From CBDEFX01 sp965237635 (GTDB lineage: Bacteria > Chloroflexota > Dehalococcoidia > Lucifugimonadales > CAUZJF01), in contig CBDEFX010000002.1 in NCBI GenBank assembly GCA_965237635.1, positions 1,178,001 to 1,242,000 on the forward strand: a stretch of DNA of 64,000 nucleotides. Direction: 5' to 3'. Numbering within the stretch: the stretch's first letter is position 1; each line of letters opens with the position of its first letter. The notes under the pieces were generated by a model. The model saw only the letters and a program-made list of their open reading frames with translations, made no database searches and was not told the origin of the DNA. Both the position numbers and the translations under genes were made by a program. This document shows, piece after piece, positions 27,796 through 35,137 of this stretch.

Positions 27796-28320
27796 CTGGT
27801 CAGGTCGCTTTCCAGCGCAAGCTCTCCAAACAGCGCCCCGGCCCAGGCCGGACAGCCCGGCGGCAGTTCGTCGGTGGACAGTCTTTCCGGCTGGTCAGTC
27901 ATGTCTTATAACCAGGTTAACCATAGATACCCAAGACACAACATCCCATCTGTAATGCACACTCACACCTGAGACGCACCCTGGGCCAGCTCGTAGGCCC
28001 GCACCGGCGCAACCGGAGCCTCTAAGGACTTCGCCCGGGCGCGGCGGCGCGGGCCACCGCGTCCGTTCGGCCGCTGCGCGAAGGTGAGAAGCCGATGGAA
28101 CGGCGACGGCGGCGTGCCATAGTTGCCGTCCGACTCCCACTCGTGCTGACGCCGCTTCGTCCATTTCACACTCCGGCCCGGCCAGTCCACGGCCCACAGG
28201 TCCGACAGCGACGCGAACCTCCAGGGCTTGACCGCCCACAGGACCAGCACCAGGACCCTGACGAGATACTGCGGGCCGATGGCCCATTGCCCATGCGTCC
28301 AGTGACGGACATGATCGTAG
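27796..28320. other. Unassigned region
   Basis: No confident gene. A minus-strand reading starting at 27902 (MTDQPERLSTDELPPGCPAW) looks like a real N-terminus but is cut after about 38 codons at the IS1380 remnant. Overlapping long frames on both strands at 27895-28619 disagree with each other and have no recognisable family. Confidence 0.35.
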
Positions 28321-28383
28321 GCCGAAGTATGGTGCGGCATCCCCAGCAGAGCGATCAAATGGCTCCAGCCATTCAGGGAAGAG

Positions 28384-28836
28384 ATGGAGAGCGACTGGGA
28401 AGTCATGCTCGGACACCAGCTGCCTGCGGTGCCTCCAATCGAGTCCTTTTGGTCGGCCATTCCGGAGTTCTTCACATGGCTCCACGGGAGCATAGCCTCT
28501 TCATCTTCTACACCAATGCCCATTGGCCCGGACGAAGAAGTCGTGAGTCCATCCTCAACGAGCCAGGACCTGGGCATGAACGCCTCCACTCTGGAGCGCA
28601 TTCGCTTTGCTGCTGCCAACAGGCTGTGTGTCGACGTGGGTTACGAGGGGGACGTGCAAAGGGTGGAGCCATACCCACTGCGCAAGGCTCGCGGCGGCAA
28701 TGTTGTGCTATATGCCTGCGAGGCCGGCTCCTCCGAATGTGCTACCTATCGAACTGGCGGCATTTCGGAGGTTGAGGTCACAAGGCAGACGTTCGTTCCG
28801 AAGTACGCCAACGAGCTGCTGTCGCCGGGCCGCTAG
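28384..28836 (+). CDS. WYL-like C-terminal domain protein, N-terminally incomplete
   Basis: 150 aa; in-frame coding-like sequence extends back to about 28321 (AIKWLQPFREE) without a start. The first part (FWSAIPEFFTWLHG) and the C-terminal 85 residues (LERIRFAAANRLCVDVGYEG, RVEPYPLRKARGGNVVLYAC, TRQTFVPKYANEL) match the tail of proteins with a WYL-like domain. That domain often senses ligands or nucleic acid in regulators of defence and DNA repair. The catalytic or DNA-binding N-terminal part is absent. The last 87 codons are duplicated at 43230-43491. Confidence 0.6.
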   Translation: MESDWEVMLGHQLPAVPPIESFWSAIPEFFTWLHGSIASSSSTPMPIGPDEEVVSPSSTSQDLGMNASTLERIRFAAANRLCVDVGYEGDVQRVEPYPLRKARGGNVVLYACEAGSSECATYRTGGISEVEVTRQTFVPKYANELLSPGR

Positions 28837-29070
28837 GGTTGAACGGTCCGGTCAGCCAAATAAACTAGCCTGGAGAGCATGGCCCCATGGCGTCGCCCAG
28901 ACAGTGGCGTGATAGACTACAGCCCCTCCACATCTCGAAGATGGTTCTGCCTACCGTCAACTTAGGCCCACCAGCGCTTACGGTAGATACCGCCATCTTC
29001 GAGATGTCGCTCGGCAGCCTGTCGGCGCACCAAGGACTCGCGATTCCTGCATTGTGATGTGGCGGGGCGG
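28565..29070 (+). repeat. Duplicated segment, copy 1 (partner 43220-43720)
   Basis: About 500 bases nearly identical to 43220-43720. It begins at AGGACCTGGGCATGAACGCC, covers the end of the WYL-like gene and the following inverted-repeat element, and fades after GCGATTCCTG. The sequences on the 5' side of the two copies are unrelated. Confidence 0.8.
28930..29007 (+). repeat. Inverted-repeat noncoding element, copy 2 (complete)
   Basis: Arms ACATCTCGAAGATGG (28930-28944) and CCATCTTCGAGATGT (28993-29007) pair perfectly over 15 bp; an inner pair CTACCGT/ACGGTAG adds seven more. The centre carries CAACTTAGGCCCACC. It would form a long hairpin in RNA or a cruciform in DNA and looks like a small non-autonomous mobile element. 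Confidence 0.75.
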
Positions 29071-29290
29071 AGAAACGATAGGAGCATCACGCTGCACCGA
29101 CTTACTAGGCATCCGCCTCTCCCTTCGGCATCTCCATCCCAACTATCCAATCGACACCAAGGACTCAGGTACTCGTGGGCGGTATAATTGGAGGCAGCGA
29201 GAGGAGTTGGTCGAATCCCCCAAATTGCTGCACCGCTCTGGACCAGCCAGCTAGCCTTGTATACACTCGTCTACTGGTGCGAGTCTTCTC

Positions 29291-29342
29291 AAGTGGGCCT
29301 AAGTGGATAGTAGGTGGTACCATCTTCGAGATGTGGCTGGGG
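29291..29342 (-). repeat. Inverted-repeat noncoding element, copy 3 (half, reversed)
   Basis: AAGTGGGCCTAAGTGGATAG followed by CCATCTTCGAGATGTGGCTG and GGG: the reverse complement of the half element at 6743-6796. Confidence 0.7.
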
Positions 29343-29515
29343 ACTCTGTGAACCTTGCCACAGCGATCCTTACGGGAAGTTCGAGCCTCTTCGGGTGGAC
29401 CTATAGGGTCCCGTTCGCAGGGCGGTGGCATTTGTGGAAACACTCTGGCGGCAACCGCAGCCTTTCATGCGCCATCAGTACAACCGCGGCAAATAACCTG
29501 CTCGCACTGGTCCTC

Positions 29516-29545
29516 TTGACAATTAGCTCCTAAAAGGAATAATAA
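29516..29545 (+). promoter_or_regulatory. Promoter of the ParB-like gene
   Basis: TTGACA (29516-29521) and TAATAA (29540-29545), 18 bases apart, in an AT-rich stretch; the ribosome site AAGGAG lies at 29571 before ATG 29582. Confidence 0.6.
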
Positions 29546-29581
29546 GTACTAATATACATCAATGTCCCAGAAGGAGCCAAA

Positions 29582-30574
29582 ATGGCAGACATTCTTGAAG
29601 GTGTGTGGCAACCCAGGACATTTGGAAGGGACACCTTAGAAACCCAGAGAGGAACCGCCACACTTGAGGAAGTGCGTCCAAATCCAAATCAGCCGCGACA
29701 AGGTCCCAAAGAGGACCAGCAGCTCAAATCTGAAATCCTGGAGAATGGCGGTATCTTCGAGCCATTGCTCGTAGAACCCTACCCAGAAATCCCAGATGTT
29801 TATCGGATAATCGATGGCGAACGACGGTATACGAACAGCGAGGAAATCGTAAAGGACTTGAAAGCCCAGGCAGCTTCCGACGAAGAGGTTAACCGTTTTT
29901 TCCGGGTGCCGGTTGAAATCATCAATAGGACGCTTACAGATGAGGAAAGGTTTAGGGTCTGGGTCTATATCCACCGGCAAAGGAAGGAATGGACTAGAAG
30001 GGAAAAGGAAATGGTCGCGTACTCCCTCGTTACGCATATGGACCGCGCTAGAGCCGCAGCTGTGTTAGGCATTAGCGTCAGGGAGTTGGATAAAACGGTG
30101 GTGGTGTACGAGACTTCCAGAAAACTCACCGGGTTGAAAGACCCCGAGGCAGCTATTACATGGGCACGAGAAATCCATAATATATCGCCACGATACCGAA
30201 CTCCTGAGGTCGAAGCAGCCCTTATTCGGAAAATAAACGCAGGGAAGATGATCAATTCCAAGGACGTCAGAGCATTGCGGCAAATTGGACCACATAACCC
30301 GGCCTTGGAAGAATTCCTCCGCGATTCTGGAACCATCTCGAGTGCATTGGAAAAACTGCCACCCAAAAATGGGACGACCACCATCACCCCAGGTACCAAA
30401 GCCAGTTTTGGGCAAGGCATGATCATAGATATTAAATCCTTTGCTGACCAGCTAGGGCGATACTCATGGGAAGAGCTTGAGAACATGCGAGAAGACCCTA
30501 CGGTGATCGCAGCAATAAACGAAGCCGAGGCTAAGTTGACTCGGTTGAAAGACGCAGTGAAGCGCAAGAAATAG
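29582..30574 (+). CDS. ParB-like N-terminal (ParB/sulfiredoxin-fold) domain protein
   Basis: Protein of 330 aa. Residues about 25-115 form a ParB/Srx-type domain: PNPNQPR, LKSEILENGGIFEPLLVEPY and the signature YRIIDGERRY, the loop that binds CTP or DNA phosphate in ParB proteins. The following region (about 125-170) looks like the helix-turn-helix part (EKEMVAYSLVTHMDRARAAA followed by VLGISVRELDKTV). No ParA partner and no parS-like repeat is seen, so chromosome partitioning is unlikely; stand-alone ParB-like proteins are common on mobile islands and near defence genes. Codon use is AT-richer than the flanks, as in the two CBASS genes that follow, which suggests joint transfer. Confidence 0.8.
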   Translation: MADILEGVWQPRTFGRDTLETQRGTATLEEVRPNPNQPRQGPKEDQQLKSEILENGGIFEPLLVEPYPEIPDVYRIIDGERRYTNSEEIVKDLKAQAASDEEVNRFFRVPVEIINRTLTDEERFRVWVYIHRQRKEWTRREKEMVAYSLVTHMDRARAAAVLGISVRELDKTVVVYETSRKLTGLKDPEAAITWAREIHNISPRYRTPEVEAALIRKINAGKMINSKDVRALRQIGPHNPALEEFLRDSGTISSALEKLPPKNGTTTITPGTKASFGQGMIIDIKSFADQLGRYSWEELENMREDPTVIAAINEAEAKLTRLKDAVKRKK

Positions 30575-31029
30575 ACCAGTCCCCGATTCTCCTCGCCGTG
30601 GGTCTAAGTTAGCCCTCGGCCATTCACCGTAGGTACCACTATGAAGTATGGGCGTCTTCTGCCGTCGTGACCTAAAGTCGTGGCTTCTACTGATCGTCCA
30701 CCCCAGAATCCAACTACCGCCTCGCCTCTCATAGCCGCACCACAACAACGACAAATGGTCAGCGAGACCTCTTGAAGTGGGAAGGGAAGGCCCCTTAACT
30801 CTACCCTCGGCAGGCTGCCTGGACACTATTGTCCTAGCCTATATGGCCACGGCTTCATTTTCGACTTGGTTCCGCTGTTAAGAACGCTCCCCTCGTGCGT
30901 GAAATTAAGAACTGCTTCGGCCGTGTCTCTCCAAGCGAATGCCTGGGTCTGATGGCCCTGAAAGCGAACATCCCCGAATCACCAACACCCGCACTACCGC
31001 ATGTGGAGATTGCCACCCTACTCTAAAAG
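30575..31029. other. Intergenic region before the CBASS-type locus
   Basis: No supported gene in about 450 bases between the ParB-like gene and the CBASS promoter; frames are short and unconserved in style. Confidence 0.5.
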
Positions 31030-31058
31030 TTGACAAAAGGACCCTTTAGGAGTAGAAT
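31030..31058 (+). promoter_or_regulatory. Strong promoter of the CD-NTase operon with possible operator
   Basis: TTGACA (31030-31035), a 17-base spacer and TAGAAT (31053-31058). The spacer contains the inverted repeat AAAGG..CCTTT, and AGGACC/GGTCCT flanks the -10 box, so a repressor could bind here. The start codon is about 45 bases further on. Confidence 0.7.
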
Positions 31059-31106
31059 CGGAGTAGGTCCTTACAGGATACTATAAGTCCCAAAGGAGAA
31101 CTGACA

Positions 31107-32804
31107 TTGACCAAAAACAGCGCGGAATTTGGGGAGTTTCTAACTGACCACGTCAACCTTAACGATAGCAGATTGGAGAGACTGGAAAGCGGAGTCAGGG
31201 GTGTGAATGGCCACCTCAAAGACCATCTGCCAGGCTACGAGAGGATGGAGCCGCAGGGTTCTTACGCCTTGAGGACTCTTATCAAGCCCGTGGATGAGAA
31301 TGACGAGTACGATGCCGACATCCAGATCGTGATGAAGCAGAACCCCGAATGGGAACCGAAGGACTACGTCCTCGAGATTAACCGGACCCTGGCGGGCAAC
31401 AAGACATACACGGACAAGCTGAGGCTAAAGACCAGATGTGTGACTGTTGACTATGCTGAAGACTTCCACCTGGACGTGGTGCCACGGGTGACGATTAATG
31501 GCAAGCATTACGTCTGCAACCGGATTGACAACAAATTCGAGGAAACTGACGGCACCGGTTACAGGGACTGGGTCAACGAGAGAAACCGCATCACCGGCGG
31601 CAACCTGAAGCGGGTAGTCAGGTTCCTGAAATATCTCAGGGACCACAAGAATAGCTTCACCGCCAAGTCGATCCTGCTGACCACCCTTGCCGGCAACACC
31701 ATTAAGGCGTCAGATGAAGGGAAGGAATCGGTGAGTACAGTTGCTGACATTTTCGTTACCGTTCTTACCCGGATGGACGACTACCTACAGCAGCATCCCG
31801 ATATGCCGGAGATAAAGAATCCGGTTCTGGCGTCGGAAAACTTCAATCGCCATTGGGACCAGCGGAGGTACGCCAATTTCAGGAACCGCGTGCAATCGTA
31901 CGCGCGAACAGCGAAGCAGGCGAAGGCCGAACCGTCCAGCGAGAAGGCAATCGAACTGTGGCGCGAACTGTTCGGAGACGACTTCGGAAATGGGTCATCC
32001 GGTGGTAGGGGCGGCAATGGTGGTGGCGGCGGGAGTTCTCCTGGGAAGCCTTCTGGTAGTCAAGGTAATAGCCGGCCACTAGTGGCAACCCCTGTAGTCC
32101 CTGTGCGGCCAAGGCGACAATATGCGGGCGGGGAGGCACCGGCAAGTCGAGTGCTCCAACCTGGAAAGATCCACATTTCGGACGAAGACATTCAAACGGT
32201 CATTCTGGAACAACCCGGCTTATCATACGATCACAAGAGCCATCGAATCACGGGAACACTGGGACTCTCCGCGGATTACGACAAAACAAACGGATGGCTA
32301 ACGTCCGCACCACGGTCAACCGATCAAGGCGAAGGGAAAGCCATTCACGACACTTTCGAGATAGAAATCCGTCTTGAATTCCTGCCTTCAGCCTTCAACC
32401 CTTGGCCACCCGTCATAGAAACTGCCGGTCGGATACAGCAGATCATGGAAAAGCACCAAATAGCTGATATAGCAGACATGCACTGCTACCCGGGTCTTTC
32501 GGAGAATCGTTGCTGCCTGGGCATCCAGGCAGCAACGGGAGCCAAAATTGAAGTTGCCAAATTCATTAGAGAGTTGGTGGTTCCTTTTTTCTATAGGGTG
32601 GCATACGTGGACCGACACGGACTGCAAGCAGCACGAAAGGATTTGTGGGGAGAATACCCACACTCTGCCATTGAGGCACACCGACAATACTTGGCCGAAT
32701 TGTGGAATATGCGGAAGACCAGCAGGAATCAACCTTGTCCATGCGGAAGTGGAAAAAAGTATAAGAAGTGCCACCTCCCAGAGGTGGAGCAAGGAACAAG
32801 ATGA
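31107..32804 (+). CDS. CBASS CD-NTase fused to an E2-like domain and SEC-C motif
   Basis: Protein of 565 aa, TTG start with AAAGGAG eight bases upstream. Residues 1-290 form a CD-NTase: active-site Gly51-Ser52 (PQGSYALRT), metal-binding Asp69 and Asp71 (DEYDADIQIV) and Asp123 (FHLDVVPRV). A Gly/Ser-rich linker spans about 294-320. Residues about 353-535 resemble a prokaryotic E2 (Ubc) fold: FEIEIRLEFLP, NPWPPVIETAGRI, then MHCYPGLSENRCCLG, where Cys470 (or Cys469) is the candidate catalytic Cys, and KFIRELVVPFFYRVAYVDRH. The tail (541-556) is a SEC-C zinc motif, RNQPCPCGSGKKYKKCH. The enzyme would make a cyclic oligonucleotide signal on phage infection. In type II CBASS a separate E2 or E1-E2 protein acts on the cyclase; here it seems to be in cis. 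The E2 assignment is pattern-based. Confidence 0.85.
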   Translation: MTKNSAEFGEFLTDHVNLNDSRLERLESGVRGVNGHLKDHLPGYERMEPQGSYALRTLIKPVDENDEYDADIQIVMKQNPEWEPKDYVLEINRTLAGNKTYTDKLRLKTRCVTVDYAEDFHLDVVPRVTINGKHYVCNRIDNKFEETDGTGYRDWVNERNRITGGNLKRVVRFLKYLRDHKNSFTAKSILLTTLAGNTIKASDEGKESVSTVADIFVTVLTRMDDYLQQHPDMPEIKNPVLASENFNRHWDQRRYANFRNRVQSYARTAKQAKAEPSSEKAIELWRELFGDDFGNGSSGGRGGNGGGGGSSPGKPSGSQGNSRPLVATPVVPVRPRRQYAGGEAPASRVLQPGKIHISDEDIQTVILEQPGLSYDHKSHRITGTLGLSADYDKTNGWLTSAPRSTDQGEGKAIHDTFEIEIRLEFLPSAFNPWPPVIETAGRIQQIMEKHQIADIADMHCYPGLSENRCCLGIQAATGAKIEVAKFIRELVVPFFYRVAYVDRHGLQAARKDLWGEYPHSAIEAHRQYLAELWNMRKTSRNQPCPCGSGKKYKKCHLPEVEQGTR

Positions 32805-32929
32805 TGTCTCATTTAGAAAAGATAAATGCTTACATGCCCACAGGATGGCGGTAGTAGAAATTGCACCCGGGATTAGTAGTGCCTACTTCGCTAGTGGATA
32901 TTACACGCCGCTGGAACGCGGAGGTGCGG

Positions 32930-33958
32930 ATGAATGAGACTAACGACCCACCGAGGAGATCGGATGGAATCTTGTATCGGCGACGCGAGCGGCTGGACTG
33001 GCACTCGGACCAGCCGTTTCGCATTCTATCCCTAGACGGAGGGGGCATCAGGGGGATTTTCCCGGCGGCAATACTCGCGGAGCTGGAGAGCACATACCTC
33101 GGTGGTGGTTCAGTGGCCGAATATTTCGATCTGATAGTCGGAACGTCAACTGGAGGAATCTTGGCCCTTGGACTGGCAGCCGGCATGACTGCCAGTGAAC
33201 TACTGGACTTGTACATGATTCGCGGGAAAGAAATCTTCCCACCTGAACTGAGATCAATGCGAAAAGTCCTTCAATATATCGTTACCGGCTACAGCCGCAA
33301 GCCGTTGGACCGAATATTGGAAGAGGTGCTCGGGGGCATGAAACTCCGGGATTCGCAAGTACGCCTTTGCATCCCCTCACTAGACTGGAAATACAGCGAC
33401 GTGTACGTCTTCAAGACCCCACACCATCCAGACTTTAAGAAGGACGGTGATGAGCCCATGGCGAAGGTAGCGGCGGCTACGTCCGCTGCTTCAACTTACC
33501 TCAAGCCGATAGAGGACGGCTACACCTTCGGAGACGGGGGTGTATGGGCAAACAACCCGATCATGATCGGGTTAGTAGAGGCCTTGTCTAGCTTCAAGAC
33601 CCAAAGAGACAACATCATTGTCCTCAGCATAGGATGTGGAGAACACCCCTATACCATCAACCGGCTCCAGAGGTGGTTAGGAGGAAAACTCGCATGGTCG
33701 AGCATCATATTTGCAGCTATGCACTTCCAGTCAATGAACTCCTTGGGGCAAGCTGGTCTGCTCATCGGAAGAGACAGAATTATCCGGCTTGACCCTCCAT
33801 CTGGTGGCAAAATCGACCTTGATGACTGGAGAACAGCTAGGGCAATATTACCGGGAGAAGCCACCAAGGCGATGGCCCGGTATGGCACTCAAATAGCATC
33901 CACGTTCTTGACGACCAAAGCCGTGCGGGTCCCTGGTATAGGCTGTTGGGACCCGTAG
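32930..33958 (+). CDS. Patatin-like phospholipase, CapV-type CBASS effector
   Basis: Protein of 342 aa with the patatin fold. Oxyanion loop SLDGGGIRG (about 34-42), nucleophile elbow GTSTGG with Ser73, and catalytic Asp202 in GDGGVWANNP, giving the Ser-Asp dyad. It lies on the same strand 125 bases after the CD-NTase with no promoter visible between, which is the usual order of CBASS effectors of the CapV group. In those, the cyclic nucleotide switches on phospholipid hydrolysis, membrane collapse and death of the infected cell. ATG 32930 is preceded closely by GGAGGT; TTG 32861 would add 23 poorly conserved residues. Activation by the neighbour is inferred from context. Confidence 0.87.
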   Translation: MNETNDPPRRSDGILYRRRERLDWHSDQPFRILSLDGGGIRGIFPAAILAELESTYLGGGSVAEYFDLIVGTSTGGILALGLAAGMTASELLDLYMIRGKEIFPPELRSMRKVLQYIVTGYSRKPLDRILEEVLGGMKLRDSQVRLCIPSLDWKYSDVYVFKTPHHPDFKKDGDEPMAKVAAATSAASTYLKPIEDGYTFGDGGVWANNPIMIGLVEALSSFKTQRDNIIVLSIGCGEHPYTINRLQRWLGGKLAWSSIIFAAMHFQSMNSLGQAGLLIGRDRIIRLDPPSGGKIDLDDWRTARAILPGEATKAMARYGTQIASTFLTTKAVRVPGIGCWDP

Positions 33959-34049
33959 TACTGGCTCAGCTGTAAACAATCGCGGGGATCGCGCCAATCT
34001 GGTTGCCGCATGTAACCTGTCTCCAAAACTGGCCCACCAAACTGGACAA

Positions 34050-34220
34050 AGTCAAGAACCTTCATTCGCCGGACACAATAGACACGGAAACCTGAGGTAC
34101 TCGTGGGCGGTCGATTTGGGTTCGTTCAAGCGAGTTCGGATTGCTAGACAGTAGCATGCCCCACAAGACCCTGCCGGAGAAGGCGAGGCCGCTGGGAACG
34201 GGAGTGTCGGGCACCCGATG
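34050..34220 (+). repeat. Diverged noncoding repeat, copy 1 (partner 43725-43905)
   Basis: AGAACCTTCATTCGCCGGAC, then TACTCGTGGGCGGTCG and TTCAAGC, AGACAGTAGC, are shared in order with 43725-43905 at perhaps 75% identity by eye. A short third copy of the TACTCGTGGGCGGT part lies at 29170. The rest of 33959-34567 holds no supported gene. Confidence 0.55.
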
Positions 34221-34567
34221 ATGCCGAACCCAGCTTGGCCTTCCAGGAGCTCGAGTTAGCGAGCCGGGACGGACGAGTGGTCTCCCCGATGACTGGTTCG
34301 ATCCCTGTCAACTGGGCCTGATAAGACTGAATTGCGAACTTTTCGCTGGGAGGTCCGGCTATAGGAAACCGGTCGGCGACTCCCGGTACACTCGCGACGA
34401 GCCTCCAGCCTGGCAGGGTTGGAGGCTCGTCCGCTGTAAGGGAAACCGGCCCGCCCCACCTCCTCGACTGCGCCTCCCCGCCCTTAGCCCTAGCCCCCAT
34501 TATCTTCGCCTCGCCCCTGTAGAGGCAAGTGGAACCCGACTGCGTGATTGGAGCCATTCGGTGGCCG

Positions 34568-34705
34568 CTATCGAAGACTTCCTATTCCCCGCAGACAGAA
34601 CCAACACCCTTCGGCATCCAGGCGCCTGCGCAGCGCCGCCCTGATTCTTGCCGCAAGCTCCATCGGCGAGAAGGGCTTGACCACGTAATCGACCGTCCCA
34701 TATAC
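34568..34705 (-). pseudogene. Response regulator receiver-domain remnant
   Basis: 45 codons on the minus strand read TVYGTVDYVVKPFSPMELAA, RIRAALRRRLDAEG and stop at 34568. This is the end of a CheY-like receiver domain of the OmpR type (DYV.KPFSP.EL.ARIRAALRRR). There is no start and no DNA-binding domain. It is a gene scrap. Confidence 0.6.
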
Positions 34706-34897
34706 TGTCCGGGAGCACAATTGTACAAGGAGTCATATAGACAAAGGGGTGATATTTATACGTCTCATATGCAACGGGGTGTACAATGGATCGGGTTCCT
34801 TGGTGCTGGTGAATCGCCTCCTTTTCCGCGCCTCTCCATGGCCATGCATAAGCTTCTTAACCGTGTGATCCCCTAGGCGATAGTCGGCTGATCCGCT

Positions 34898-35134
34898 GTG
34901 TCGATCGCGCGGGCTCTGGTTGCTTTCATGGAATGGTACTCGGATACCACATACTCCTGTAGTCGGGATTCCATGAATCGAGAGATGTTCCAATCCGGGG
35001 CCGAATGTGGTGATTTTTACTGGAGTCTACTGCTAACGAAACTGGCGGCGGCGTGGGTCGGGTGGGCCTATGCCCTGGTCCCTCTGGCTATCGTATGGTT
35101 CATGCTGCGGCTCTCTGCCCGGGGCGACGGCTAG
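34898..35134 (+). CDS. Small membrane protein, hypothetical
   Basis: 78 aa from GTG 34898 (ATG 34928 and 34973 are alternatives). One hydrophobic segment near the C-terminus (LAAAWVGWAYALVPLAIVWF) would span the membrane, with a short basic tail. It ends three bases before the metalloprotease-like lipoprotein gene, so the two may be cotranscribed. Not recognised as a known family. Confidence 0.4.
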   Translation: MSIARALVAFMEWYSDTTYSCSRDSMNREMFQSGAECGDFYWSLLLTKLAAAWVGWAYALVPLAIVWFMLRLSARGDG

Positions 35135-35137
35135 CTG

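Noticed and set aside
27895..28619. Two long overlapping minus-strand frames
   Set aside because: The plus-strand WYL-like fragment explains the right half, and neither minus frame shows a family or consistent coding bias.
29582..30574. Plasmid or chromosome partition locus
   Set aside because: ParB-like domain but no ParA and no parS-like repeats nearby.
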